Assembly (NCBI GenBank): GCA_900088475.1
Contig: FLMG01003436.1
Coordinates: forward strand, 77,607-116,418
Direction: 5' to 3'
DNA from: Hyphochytrium catenoides
Lineage: Eukaryota; Sar; Hyphochytriomycetes; Hyphochytriales; Hyphochytriaceae
DNA length: 38,812 nucleotides
The position numbers were made by a program, and so were the translations under genes. A model generated the notes under the pieces. The model was not told where the DNA came from and did not search any database. It saw nothing but the letters and a program-made list of their open reading frames with translations. Every line of letters begins with the position of its first letter. Position 1 is the stretch's first letter. Below are positions 22,346-35,262 of this stretch, piece after piece.

Positions 22346-23568
22346 CTAGTTGCCCAGAAGGTCATAGTCATCCAGCTTATCGTTGTACTTCATAATAGTG
22401 CGCTTGATCTTGGAGCCATCAACCCAGGTCAAAAAGTCTTCCATCGACCGCGTTACCAGCATCGCTGGATCTGTAACATGATTTGGACCAATCTGTGTAT
22501 TGTGGTGAATAAGCGTCAGCATTTGGCTGATTGTAGAGTCCAGCCAGTGAACATAGAGAGAGAGGGAGTGCGAACTATTGATATAAAAGGACATGCCGGT
22601 GCGAATACAAGTGGAATTGGTTCAGGACGGAGCAAGTTGCGAGCACGAAGTCGGTTTACGTACAGGGCAAGTCAAGGTATGTGAGAGTAATAGTGATGGA
22701 CTAAAAGGTTGACGACACGAGCAAAAGGAAGGAAGAGAAGTCAAATCTGAGGTAAGAGCACGGGTACAGCAGAATCTGGCAATCAAGTACTGAAGTCAGC
22801 AGTGGAGAACATTACCCGAACATGTCCCTGCTCCACAAGAGTCACCGCCTCCTTCAAAGTCTCTGCCATCTTGAGTCGTACCATCACTACCGGCAACCGC
22901 CGCCGGCAAAAGGAAGAAACGTTCAGCGTCTCCGCCTTCTGTAACTTCTTAGTGGTGATGAGGCCCATATCGTAGAGCTTGTCCAATAGCTGGTCCGTTA
23001 GCTTTATCCGGAACTGGTCATCAGACTTCATTTTTCGTAAGCGAGCCACCAGCTTATGTATGTGTCCTACCAGCTTGTTATACCTAAAGACATACAATGA
23101 TGAGTCATGCGAGGATAAGTCGCTTTGTGATGCAAAACGGATAAAGGAATACGAAATAGAGGGTGGACAAGGGAGGAACTGTGCCAGGCGACAGGTCAAC
23201 AATGACATAGGGGGTCATGGTTGGTTGTTATCCTGACTTGATGATAGACACCATTATCGCGGTACCGTGACACCAGCTTACAATCAATCTGTCGCCCACT
23301 TTGGAGCTTCAAATGTAACCTAGTAACGCCTATAGTGCCGCAAAGCAAAAACCCAGCATTGACGAAGGGCAAGAATAAAAGCCATGACTCAGAAAGAGTG
23401 AAGAGGATGAAACTAAATCCCTTGCACTCACTTGTGATAGTCATCTCGATCCTGAAGGTGATAACGCCGGATGACGGCAATCTCCCTAAGGTTCTGATCA
23501 GATTTCCAGTCAAGGAAATCGACCTTCCTAAGCAACTTCTGCTCATGGTACTTGAGCTTCCTAACCAT
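22346..23568 (-). CDS. IMP3: U3 small nucleolar ribonucleoprotein protein IMP3
   Basis: Part of the U3 snoRNP/Mpp10 complex in the nucleolus, needed for early 18S pre-rRNA cleavage; the S4 domain binds RNA. Three exons in transcript order (23568-23432, 23083-22816, 22492-22346) encode 183 residues, equal to the family size. [20 protein letters not shown] is the characteristic N-terminus, followed by [20 protein letters not shown]. The S4 region includes [19 protein letters not shown] and [20 protein letters not shown], and the tail [20 protein letters not shown] is diagnostic. The chosen Met at 23568 matches the conserved family start, although the frame is open for 31 codons upstream. It is divergent from the MYND gene. 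Confidence 0.97.
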
Positions 23569-24221
23569 GATTTGCGATGACTTGAATCTATCTTTGAGCC
23601 TTACGCTTCCACGAAGGAACGCCCGCTTCCTCCAGAGCCGCACGGGACAGCGGAGCTTCAAAAGTGAAGGGCTCCATTCTTGCTGCAGTGCGACAGCAAA
23701 GATTTGACTGGAGCGGTGCAGCCAACAATAACTGGCGCTAAGGAGAGTTCTTATATGTAATAAGCCTTATTCAGTCTGAGTCTTTGAAGTAATATAACTG
23801 CATTTATGCGGAATATGGAGCTAGTGACGGAAGCTGCAAACGGCCAGCAGCCATCAGAAACCTCTCGGTTCTGATCTGGCCATTTCTGCAGCTTCCCAAA
23901 CTTCATCTCTCGACGGAAGGCAATGACATGGATCAATGGCGATGGCATGCCAGCGAAGCGGCTCAAACGCATTGACAGAGCGATTGCACTTGAACTAAGT
24001 TCTCTCCGGAAAGCATCATTGGTCTGTTCTTCGCGGGAGAGCTAGCAGATCACCGGAACGCTTTGTTGAGGGGCTGTGAATCCTGAAGCTTACAGGCACC
24101 CATGCTGAGGTCTCTGAGAACCACCTAATCTACTATCGCCATGTGTTAGTTTAACTCCTCGCGCCAGCCTGAACGATCTAACTTCTGTGCTGCTCTGCTG
24201 CTCGTCCGCTCTTCGCCACAG
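23569..24221. other. Divergent intergenic region between IMP3 and the MYND gene
   Basis: No gene is recognised. It should hold the IMP3 promoter and the promoter and first exon of the MYND gene. One candidate first exon is ATGCTGAG followed by GTCTCTGAG near 24102, which would join in phase to the exon at 24222, but this is weak. A minus-strand open frame at 23751-23972 has no recognisable features. Confidence 0.35.
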
Positions 24222-26474
24222 TAATCAAGAGTATGATCAGCGTTGTGCTGATGCCCTGGCTAAGTCAGAGGAGCGGCTGATAAAGTACGCGGTAGGTCTA
24301 ATGTCGTCGCAGGGCAGTGTACCGACCTTACGCTGTCCTTACTTTTCCATTTATGTTCGGGCTTCTCCGACGCGATTATTGGGGCTCTCGAGATAGAAAC
24401 TTGTGGGAGGAGACCTAAAGCAGCCCGATATTCAATGCTTTAACTGCAATAGTACAAGCAGCCTTCAGGTAATCGCAGCTAAATATATCTCACTAGAAGC
24501 ATCACTATAGCTACTTCACTGTGCACCACTACCGTCTCGTGCTCCTTGTATTGTATGGTCTTCCAAGGCAGCCTCTTGGGTTACACTCGCTCTCCGTAAA
24601 GCTTTCCTCTTCCCTCTACTTGGCTGCTGCAAAACCTATATTGCTCAATTTTCCTATAACGTCTACTATTGTCCCTGCAAGCTTATCTTCTCTTGGGGCT
24701 TTTGTAACGTTTGGTTAGCTTTGCTCCCGATGTAGGACAGTCAAATTTTGTTCCAGGCCGTGTCAGTTGGGGGCTTGGCCGACCCATAAGCAGCATTGCT
24801 CCAGCATAGCAGCAGTTCTAGCGGGCTTTAAAAGGAGGGAAGCGCTGGCTAATGCAGCGAGAGATGAAAAAGAGAGGTAGATTGTGCTCGTCGTCCTGCA
24901 ATTTGCTTTAACCTTAAACTCTCTTTCTCTTGGCGACTTCACAATGGATTGCCATCTGCTGCGTTTCCCATCCGTCCTTTCCCACTACGCCGTCAGCCTG
25001 CTTGTCTCCTCTTACACTGGTTCATAGGGTACTGCGACTTACGCCATAGGACATTTCAATCGTACTCTCTCACCTATATCCTTCCGTTCTCCGTCCTCCA
25101 TTATAATGACTCTTTCACGAAACAGATGCCTCAAAGAGTACCTCATAGCCCTGGGCCAACCCGCTGGGCCTACCGCTGTCGAGGCTGGTATGTTCGGTTG
25201 CATTATCTCTCGGCTTTGCGTGTACACTTACGGTCTGAATCCGCCAGGACCATCCCACTCGTTTGCCTTTAAAGTTTACTCAGCTCCCTCCTCTCGAATC
25301 CGTGGGAGCTAGATAATGGCGTACTAGTAGTTGCTCTAACTTTCACTTTGTTGTGGCTGTCTTGTTTTGGCCTCATGTATCCCTCAATCTCTATACCCAG
25401 GCCAACTACCAAGGGAGGCGTTGGCTATCCGAGTCCAGAGTGACGCTAAGGAGCTTCCATTTTGGTTTGTGCGGGAAAGAAAGACGGAGGTAAACATTTA
25501 ACAAGGGCCACAGGCTTGAGATATCTTATGTCTCAGTGTGTGGCTAACTGCTTAGCAAGCTTGAGGCGCTCTCTAGGTTTTTTGTCTCTTACTCTTCTTG
25601 TACTTGATGCTCAGCTCGTAAAGAAGGAGGCACAGAGCCAGAGACTAAAAGCACTGGAGCTTTATGGCCTTCTGTTGGATGAGACTGCCTGGTAAGCCAG
25701 ATATTGGCTTGAGATCCCTCTAGCTTGCTCAAATCAATGTAGACGATAGCAATCTTGGCTGCACTGGTTTCCTTTTTTTTTGTCCGCTCATCCAATGCAT
25801 TGTAGACAAGCTAATGTCCTCTCTCCGGCTAGGGAGCATGACAGCCAAAGTTTTCCGAAGTCATATTACACCTTTGCGGCGGTAATTAACGCAATCCCGC
25901 CGTTGGCTCTATCTCTCTTAAGGCTAACCTAAGTCTGCTGCTTTCTCTGGGTATCGAAAGGTCCTTCGACAGGCCCCTCTAGAGGGGAAAGATCTGGTAG
26001 AGACCTTCCTCTCTATGCAAGGACATAAGACTCTTCTTTCCATTTGGCTTCAGGATCCACAGCCTGCCAGTAAGTGAGCAACATTGGAGTTTCTGTGATC
26101 TGACCCTCAACAAAGAGTGCTCGAGGCCACCCCATTGCGCTGGGTAGCCGTTTGTTAACTCTCCGCTGGCCTTTTATGAGCTCTCCCCTTCTGACAGACT
26201 ACGATACTTCCCTCAATCTAGACCCGTCAGCGCATGACTAACTCTATCATCAGGTGTCCAAACTCTTCCTTTGGAGGAAAGGGACCTCTTGGCTATCATA
26301 GACTCGCTCCTCCAGATCAGGTTCAAAGCCTATCTCTAAAGTGGACCCAATAGGCGGTGGAAATCGCTAACGTCAATCCTCCTGCTGTCTAGGCACGTTC
26401 GCTACGCTATCGATGCCTTCATGGATCAGTTGCACAGTGAAGATTATAGCGCAACCCTGACCCAGGAGAGCTAA
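24222..26474 (+). CDS. MYND-type zinc-finger protein, 5' exon uncertain
   Basis: Ten exons are supported: 24222-24291, 24424-24468, 24736-24876, 25126-25187, 25401-25489, 25615-25691, 25833-25881, 25961-26069, 26254-26320, 26393-26474 (TAA). The first reads NQEYDQRCADALAKSEERLI. A MYND pattern is split by an intron: PDIQCFNCNSTSSLQ, then FCSRPCQLGAWPTHKQHC with the C-x3-C-Q...W-x2-HK-x2-C signature; MYND fingers usually bind proline-rich partner peptides. The rest is helical (RCLKEYLIALGQPAG, REALAIRVQSDAKELPFWFV, LVETFLSMQGHKTLLSIWLQ, LPLEERDLLAIIDSLLQIRH) with no recognised domain. The phase breaks between exons 2 and 3, and the middle C-x2-C pair of the finger is not found, so an unseen exon in 24469-24735 is likely. 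No SET domain is visible. The 3' end is 169 nt from the convergent TSET gene. Confidence 0.78.
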
Positions 26475-26643
26475 ACATCGGACATTCCACGCAAAGCTCC
26501 TATCGTCGAGAGCAGTCTACTAGCTCTTTGCATCACGCTCTACCTCTTCTATGGCCGAGAACAAGCTGATGGTTCGGAACATTCCTTTTACCTTCAACGT
26601 CCCTCGGGATATTTATTTAGTTGACATGTACTAAGGCTTGTAC

Positions 26644-29600
26644 CTAGTTGAAGTCAGCCAGTTCAGGGGAAAGAGTAAAGTTTTCTCTCAGATCCTTGGA
26701 GAGCGTCTCAGCAAGTCTGGTCCCTTCAACTCTGAGCTCCTTCTGCAAAGCGGCGATCAGAAGAGCGTAGCTTGCTTGCTTGTTATGGACTAGGGCATCG
26801 AAAAGTGGCTGCGTACATGATTGGGGAAGAACACAAGTGAGAAGGTTCCATACTGTCTAGGAACGCTGAGACCCCAACAGCCGCGATACTGACAGCAGAA
26901 TGCGGTTATACCCAGCAGGCTGAGTGTCCAAGGTAGGAAATGATAAACCAACAGATAGCAAGAATAGGTGGAAGAAAGATGAAGAGGAATTTTGACCTAG
27001 CCATAAACGTGTTACCGAAGAGTATATACTAGTCCTCTACGTAAACAGCATCTAATAATCACGAGGACCATCACCAATTATAAGCACAGAGTGGACAAGC
27101 CAAACTTCAAGATACCTTCTTGTTTTCCATTAGTCTGCCAATAAACTCTGCATCTCTCCACCTCCCTACCGATGTACATCTCTTGAAGAGAGCGTCAAGG
27201 GACTCGGAGAGCCCCTCCACTTGCAGATACAAAGCGCACCGGGCAGGGAGAGAGATCTATTCGCAGTAGCGTCATGTCAAGGAAATAATGTGCGTAGAGC
27301 AGAAGAGTGAATGGCCAAGTGGCAGGTTACGTAATGTGAAAGTCCGCGCCAAAAGGGAACAATGTCAGCATCCAAAAGCAACTGATGGAGTTGCTCGAGA
27401 TGGTATTCAGAGGAGAAGGCAGAGCGAAGACTGTCTTAAGCGCAACGGAGATTCAGACCTGATAGCTCTGCTGTGGTTCCGCTGGGACAAAGATCGCGTC
27501 TGACTCGATCAGTTGCAGGACTACGGGTGTTAGCTTGTGCTAGCCGCAGCAGAATATAAGGTTAGAAAGAGAAAATGGGAAGATGAAGGCTCCTGCAATT
27601 GTTTCGGTCTTATATGTGCAATCTTGGATAGAGAATAGAAGCGAGAGTCAGAGACCGAGACGCTACCGACCTCCTAGAAAGAAAGTGAAATCGCAGGGTT
27701 GACAAACGAGCACGGAGAAGTAAAAGGTGCACTAACTCTCTCTTATATTCTCCCTTACTGGCCTACCTTGATAGCGATATCAAGCTTGAGTTCAGCAGAG
27801 AGGCCCACAAGTGCCAATGCTTCCGACACGTGGCCCTCACTCTGCAGTCATGTAGGAGATGGGTAACGAAAAAATTGAGTCAGTTCCAATAAAGAAATAG
27901 AGAGTAAGTGAAGTTAGTGTTGAGGGTATCGTATCCCTTTTCTGTCAACTTCACGCCGCAGAAGGAGAGGCGACGCGCAAGGGAAAGTAGATAAGAGTTT
28001 GGAAGGCATGTGACCTTACCACCAGGAAGTGAGCAAGAGCGTCGTGTTGAGGGGGTTCAATGGCTGGAATAAACGTAAGAGCCTTTGAGATTTGCCCACC
28101 ATGAGTTAGGAGGTAGAACCGCAGGAGAGAGGACTCGATACGGATAGCATGCAATCTGTCCGTAAGGGAGAAAAGAGGTACCGAGCCTTGCATTAGCCGT
28201 GTGTAAGGTCATAGAGGCAGAAATAGAGAAAGAAGTAAGCAAACGGCCTGAATAGCACGAACTACTTCGAGAGCCCCTTGTATTGCTAGACCGAGACACA
28301 ATGTCAGGAGCAAGACAACCACCACTTGGCGTGACCCATCGGATCTCGTAGATAGCCATAAGTCAGAAAGTTAACGGGAGCGAGGAAAGTGATTTATATG
28401 GAAGGCAGGTGCTCACTTCTGCGCAGCGTCGAGCATAACCAGGGCACCTTCCATGACACCAAGAAGGGTAACCTTCCCGAGCGGCTTTTTCTGTTCTCAG
28501 ATGGGGAACGCGGAGAGAGATAACAGGGAAAGGCAGTGTCAGAACACAAAGGTCAGGGCGAGAGGGATATTAACATAACCGCCATATAGCCGAGGCAAGA
28601 TTTACCTGTATGTTAATCGCGCTAGATCGTCTCCCTTTCTGTACATTATCTTTATTCTCCTCTGCATCGTGATAGACCGACGCCAGGAGAAGACTCTTGT
28701 GGGTGTCGGAGCTCACCATTGAGACCCAGATCTGCAAGGTGAAAGTGAAGCCTAAGAACAATGGTCCGTCTAGGGTACAATCTCCTTTCACGTGATTTGC
28801 CGTACCTCGCTCTCCGTAGCGTAGAATAGGGATTTATTGGCCCATGTGCTGGAAATGACAGGACTTGAAGCGGTGAGATGTGCGTTCAGTCGCATTCTTC
28901 TGCAGTGGCTCTTGTCTCTTGCACTCTCTTTTTGCTCATCACCGTCAGGTCTAGCCACCCTCCCTCCTCCGTCTGCATCCTTTCTTTCGTCAGATGACAG
29001 AATGAAAATTGACTTTCCTCGGACTAAGGACACGACAAAGGCGCTAGGATCCCAGCTGAGAAAATCGCACGCTGGCAGAGAAGTTCCGGCCTTAATCAGA
29101 AAGAGGGACAGAAAAGTAAGAAATGAGCCTGAGGACACTTAAAATGGCTCGGCGGGGTATCATGACTTAGAAGGTAGCGTAATGTGGGACTGAGAAATAG
29201 GGAGGTGCGTTGGACTAGATGACTGGGACATCGAAAGTCAGTGTTCAAAGAGTTTAAGCAGCGTAACTTCAACACTGAAGGGGAACTAAATACGGAAGGT
29301 AGTGCCTGCATGAGGGCACTGCAAACGTAAAGGCGAAATGAAGAGGTAATAGTTGAAGGCAGAAGCTACCTCGGAATGAACTGTTCCTTTCCCCCCCTCA
29401 TCCCAGCGATAGAATTGGAGGAAACTGCCTGGGCGCTGTTCCGCCGGAAGGATTGAGGTTCGCGTCAAAAGCGACATATCAACCACTTTGCAGATGGAGC
29501 TTGAAGCAGCCGTTGGAGAGAGAGGAGACTGGGTGGTCATTCCACCTCCTCCTCCAGTGACGGTAGGTATTATCTTCGCCTCTCCTCCTAATTTGCCCTC

Positions 29601-32600
29601 CAGGCAAAAGGAGCACGCCAGCAGATGGCCCCCATATAGCCGGAGAGGGAAAGTTCCAGGAGGTATAGAACAATTTGAGACCTATCGGAGAAGAGAAGAG
29701 CATGAGAGAGAGAGATTGCCGTCTAAGAAGACTGCCACAGAGTCCATCTGAAGCAAGGAGCTGATAGAAATCAGGAGCGGTTACAGTGGAGTGAAGTTCC
29801 TCACCGCTGGTGCCACTCCTTCAGCCTGCAAGGTGTGAACCGAGAGAGAAAGGCTCACATCGGAGGCTATCGCCTCGACCTCCTTCTTGGACTTTCCTTT
29901 CTTAAGAGGCTTTCCCTCTTCTTTTACGGTGGGTTTAACCTAAAGGAAGGAGCAAATATGGGGACCCACCAAGAGGCATCTTGGTAAGGAGTAGGTTTTA
30001 TATACATAGACTGCAAAAAGCTGGTGATGACTGTTGGGAAGAGGCTGCGCTTTCACTGAATCATTAACTGGAACCAGTACTTTGTTAAGACTAAGATTAA
30101 GAAGCTTCTGCGGGAACCACAAGCAAAAAGCTTGTAGGATCGGAGCGCTTATTTTCACGAGAAGGGGAGTCACTCAGCCCAGCAAAGGAGAGGTAGTAGA
30201 GATGAGATGCAGGAAGATAAATACCTCTATGACTGCGTAAGCGTGGCCAGATGGAGACCATGCAAAGGAAGTTGCGTGGCCGGACGTCACCTGACCTCGA
30301 CACGACAGAGAGTGTAAACGAACCACCCCAGGAAGCGTAGAAGGGATAAGTGGCGAATGAGAAAACCCTTGACCACCAAGGTCAGCAGAGGCTGTTAGAA
30401 CTAAGCTGTAGTCCTACCACGGATGTATGATTTGACTTCTCCAGAAGGCTAAGAACCTATGGGGACGTCCCGTTACAATGGTTGCCAGAAAGATAACACA
30501 CCAAGGCATAGTTCCCGACAAAGATGTGCCGATCACTGAACCGAATATGAGTTGTGATGGGAACAGACGAAGATGGGTGGCTCTAATACTGAAAATAGGC
30601 GAACTGGAACGTGAATTGAAGCAAGGGAAGAGTGAGACCACAGAGAGCGAAACGGAGGAGGCTTACAGACCTCGTATCTATGGGCTTCGGGATAAAATAT
30701 GGCGATATGCTTGCCAGATGGACTGATCAGGAGCTCTGACGTACCCTCGGAAGGGGGTGCCCAAGTCTCTTCTGCCTTCTTGCCTTTTCCTAACCCCTCA
30801 AACCCGCTGCTGAAAACCGGTCAAAGGTAGCAAGGCGAGTGAGGGCCGTGTGTCACATGTAGGAGATACCTCCTTTTCTTAGGCCAAAAAAGCATTCTTT
30901 CCACCTGGGGCCGCTCCTCAAAGACTCTTGGCTATTCCCCTCTAGGAGGACGTCACCGTAGTACCAAGCACCTCTTCCCTATTGACCCACCTCCAGTATT
31001 CCTCTCTCTCTATTTTGTGGTACTCTCTTGGCTCTCGCCTTGATATTTGCTCCATACATGTACTTACCTGCTCACGGCGGAGTCTGAAAGGGTAATAGCT
31101 TGGGGTTTAGAGAGTTGTAGAGAGGCTCCAGATCGGTGGATAGCGGAGGACACTCGACGACGGATAAGAGAACCGCCTTCCAGGGAGTAGATGGACAAAG
31201 GATCCACTCTGTTCAACAGGGTGTGGGTGTGAAGCAGTGGAAGGATTCAACAATACTATCAAAGTGAGGTAAAGGTTTGCAGAGTGCATATGAGAGACGG
31301 AACCCGCGGTGAGCTAAGAATCCGTAGACGACGCCGGAGTTCGAGAGACAAGGCGAAAGACAACAAGAAAGTCTATTTGCAATAGCCAAGGATAGTCCTC
31401 ATACTTCTGATTAACAGCCACGCTTGAAGCTTGCCCTAATGGGTCGAACCTGACAACGAATAACCCTAAAGGGTACGTGAGTGGATCGACCGGGAAAGAG
31501 AGAGGAGAACAGACGCTAAAGATCAAAGTGTTCGTGGAAAAGTGAGGAAGCCCCAGGACCATCGGAAGTAAAAGACGCCACGACAAAGGGGCTCAGTTAT
31601 TTGAAAGAACGACAACAGCACAGTCTGAACGAAGCCATAGTTCCAGCGCATGAAGATGCCCTGCCTGAATTAGTTCCGAGAACCACGAGCCGCCTAGAAA
31701 ACACTTGTGCCACGGAATAGATCTTCAGCTTCTTCCCCAGAGACTATCCAAGTAGCTAGCTTAGTACTAGCTTGGTCCTATTTTTGCTCTGGTTCAAGTG
31801 TATCCATGCTCTCGCCACCCTGACCAATTTCTACTGAGATTTCGCTTTCTTCCGCTGACGCTACTTTCCTTCCTCTTCTCAGGCGTTTCCCCTCCGAGAA
31901 GCATATGAAGTAGGTTATCTTACCGGTCGAAAATCCTTCAGATCCAGCAATGTCACGTTGTACGCTTGCTCCGAAGGGGTTGATCCCTTCGCCTGTGTTT
32001 TGCCAAAAGAACATGTTAGAGGTATCGTCTACCTTCTTGGTCAATCTCTCTCGCTCCCTGTAAGGGCTGAAAGATGGTCTCTTTCTCTTTTTCTCTACAC
32101 TATCGTCATCATAGTGAATGTATCATATGTCACATGTCCTTTCTCATTCTTACTATCTCACTCACCTTTGGTCCTCCTTGGCGTCCTGAGGTCGTGATCT
32201 CTTCGGAGTCTGAAACTCAACGACATGTAAGGACAAATGCAGAGAACAAGAAGCATAGAGCTTCCATGGCATCACTTTGATGGGATCAGATGATGGACAA
32301 AAGGTAAACCTGATAGGAGGGCAGCATCTACAAGATCTACCTCCTGCCCAACATGGCAACATCATTTCTATTGTGGTGCCCTTGGTAACTCCAAGGAGGA
32401 GCGGAAGAGATGGAGATCGCCGGGTCAACAGTCCAAGCCAGAAGAACTTTGGACCGACACGGAGCCGGCAAGATTCGGAGACACTGGATCACAATTCTCA
32501 TGGTCAGAACCTGGATAAAGCCCTTCTGGCGCCGCTTACCATAAAAAAAGTACCGGGAAAGTAAAATGGGTAGGCTTCTGCCCAACTGGACAGCACCAAG

Positions 32601-35262
32601 GGAACAAAGACTTTTCTAAGAAGCTAAAGGAAGTTCCTCATAAAGCATCATTCAAGAAGTCTCAGTCTCACCTTTCTGCAGTCGACGAGGGAGAGGATGA
32701 GATTTGTATCGCTGAAGGCTTGATTTTAAACCTCGTAAGGGCTTGGGTCTTTTCACTGAAGCTATAAAGCCACTCACGACTTCCATCCAAGCACCAGGGG
32801 CCCTAGCCAAAAGGGGTGGTATGAGGCACAATCAGAAATAGAAAAAGCTAATCAAAGGGTTACGGGTGGTACACAGCAGCAACCAGTGAAGAGATACTGA
32901 GATCACTTGTGAGGCTAGACAAAGCCAACAAATTAAGCAAACGGCTCAAAACAACGGATGAGGGTCGAGAAGGTCAGGAGCGAATGACTCCAATCAGAAT
33001 AGGGAGTTACGTAAACCTTAAGTAGACTGACAAGACACGTACCGTCACGGTCAGACGAGAGAACGGTGGGTCACAGTGGATGACGCTTGGCAGGATAAGC
33101 ATGTCCCAAAGCTGACAGGAAAGCGAAAAGTGGATTTAGAGGTTCCAATGGAGTCAGAAGGGCAAAACTGCCACCGCAAGAACTGGGACATGAGTCCAAT
33201 AATGGAAGGAAATGGTCTAGACAATGCTTAGTCGCAGACAGTGCTCCTGTGCTATGTCTTTCGTCCTGCTTCACTTTCTTCCACAATTCAATGTGATCTC
33301 TATATCTTAAGTTCCTTTCCTACCGTAAGCACCCCATCGCTCCCCTCAGCGATGAGTCGAAGCCTTGGAGGTTCTGAGCCGTTTAGCGAACTCTTTGGGG
33401 GACTACCAGGTGTCGTGGTCTCCTCTCCCTTTGCAGAGAGTCTCAGAGCAACTAACTTTACTACTTCTCCTAACATGACCATACGTGAGTGGCAGCTTAG
33501 GAGGGATCATTACGAAATAAAGCTCTTCCCAGCCAGGGGTAGGTCAGGGTAGGAGAGCTAAGGCAGCTATGCAGTCTTACCTTTGGAGTTTGTGATCTGG
33601 ATACTCTTGACAACTTGGCGCTTCAAGCAATCCCACACCAGAACACGTCCGTCACTGGTACCTAGATAACGGAGTACCAGTTTATCAATGAAGTAAAGCA
33701 CGGATTGTTCGAGACGCCGCGGGTGATTGGAAAGACCGTAGTAGAAGAAAGGGAAGTAAAGGACGTTCATTGCTCTGAGAGAACTAAGCTACTCTTCTTC
33801 ATCTAACCTATGCCTAAGAGATGTCCTGTAAGTGGTTCCGTCACACAGGGTTGTGCTTTCTCCAGCTGCTGGTCACTGGAGATGACTTGGACCTATAGCA
33901 TTCGGATCAGGTTTGAGAAAAAAACAGAGGAGCGTGGTCTTTTCAGGTAGGATGGCACGAAGAACCCTTACAATTGTCGATGAATCAAAAAGGCCGAGCA
34001 GAATTCGGTTATTAACTAGCTAGGGCAGCTCATTGCAAAGAAAGGTGATAGAAGGGCAGAGAGCGGAATCTATCGAGAAACGTACCCCCATGTTGACTCT
34101 ATCTACTATCATCACAGCGTTGGCGCAAGTTATCAGGATGCTCTTTGGTGCCAGCAACGAACTCGGGCCATCCTTATCAGAGGGAAGCGTATTCTAAAAA
34201 ATTGGCTAACAGTTAGACATATTGCAGGCAATTGGAAGAAAGGTCTGAGGTAGGATGCCATAAGCCAAAAGCCAACCGGAGGCGCCTGTGAAGATTATGT
34301 TACAAAGGAGCTGTCTAGGTCATCAGAATGCTTGGCCACCGATAGGCAAGGAGAAAGCATAGCCTACCTCGTCAAAGAAGCTAATGGCTCTAATGTCCCC
34401 CAGGCTCACGCTCTTCCGACTTCTCGAAGGAGAGTCTGAGAACGAAAATGGACCAATGGACTGTCCTCCTCCGGCCCCTCTCATCGATGACTCATCTTCC
34501 TGTCTCTTGTCCTCCAACGCCTAGATTAAGGCACATACAAAGAGAAAAAGACAGTTAGGGGTTTTTAACTGTATGAGGGTGTGGATTAAGAGGAGAAAGA
34601 GCTGCACGAACAGCTCTTGGCTTGTTATGGCCTCGCCCGTGTGACGCAGAAAAGAGAAAGTGGGGCAGATGGCGCCATCAACCATTGCCCTTGGAGGCCA
34701 AGAAGGCTTAACGGAGAGGTAGATTGGCAAGGCCCCAGGTGAATGAGCTCAAAACCTTCGTAAGCTCCTTCAAAAAGCAGGGCACTAGTGGGTTTAAGTC
34801 TAGAGGCAGACACCATAGAAGAAGAAGAGGAGGGAGCGAGTAAGAGCACCTGTGGACTGAACTCTAGGAGCACTTCCCCGGTGTCATAGTTCCACAGCGT
34901 CACCGTTCCTCTCTGTCAGCAATTTGGTGTGGTTAGTATCACTATCTGGGATCAAAGGGTTCTCTCCTCTCTTCGGACGTGAAGGAAGGAGCAAGACATC
35001 AGGGACAGTATGACAGGAATATAGAGAACAGAAGGACAGTACAAAGGGAGAGAGGCATAAGAAGAGATACTTTCAGAGAGATTGACAGCGCCCGAGAGCA
35101 AACACCTCTTACGTCGTCAGCAGATACTATCCATGGCATAAATGGATGTACGTCTAAAATGCGAAGCTTGGGTCCATCCTTGACGCCTTTACGTGGAGGG
35201 ATATGGTTACAGCCCAAGGGGACCACACCCCCTATAATACTCTTGCCGGGTACAAATTCCAT
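26644..35262 (-). CDS. TSET/TPLATE-complex WD40 subunit (TWD40-2/TTRAY type)
   Basis: A beta-propeller plus alpha-solenoid protein of TSET, a coat-like membrane-trafficking complex (the plant TPLATE complex acts in endocytosis). Exons in transcript order: 35262-35113, 34912-34850, 34520-34368, 34193-34086, 33892-33808, 33661-33581, 33469-33324, 33111-33043, 32802-32778, 32718-32672, 32615-32540, 32510-32430, 32380-32341, 32309-32166, 32057-32033, 31992-31924, 31208-31068, 30809-30745, 30456-30418, 30290-30225, 29939-29805, 29681-29370, 28731-28606, 28490-28417, ~28186-28020, 27841-27767, 27533-27459, 27256-27116, 26808-26644. More exons lie unresolved in 31300-31900, 28806-29230 and near 28190-28416. 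Matching plant segments in order: DVHPFMPWIVSADDRGTVTL, GTSDGRVLVWDCLKRQVVKS, ATSFAWSPSGHAYAVIE, CDFLSWDPSAFVVSLVRGKS, KKPLGKVTLLGVMEGALVML, then the COPI-alpha-like HDALAHFLVSEGHVSEALAL. Assignment rests on my memory of the plant protein layout. Confidence 0.8.
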
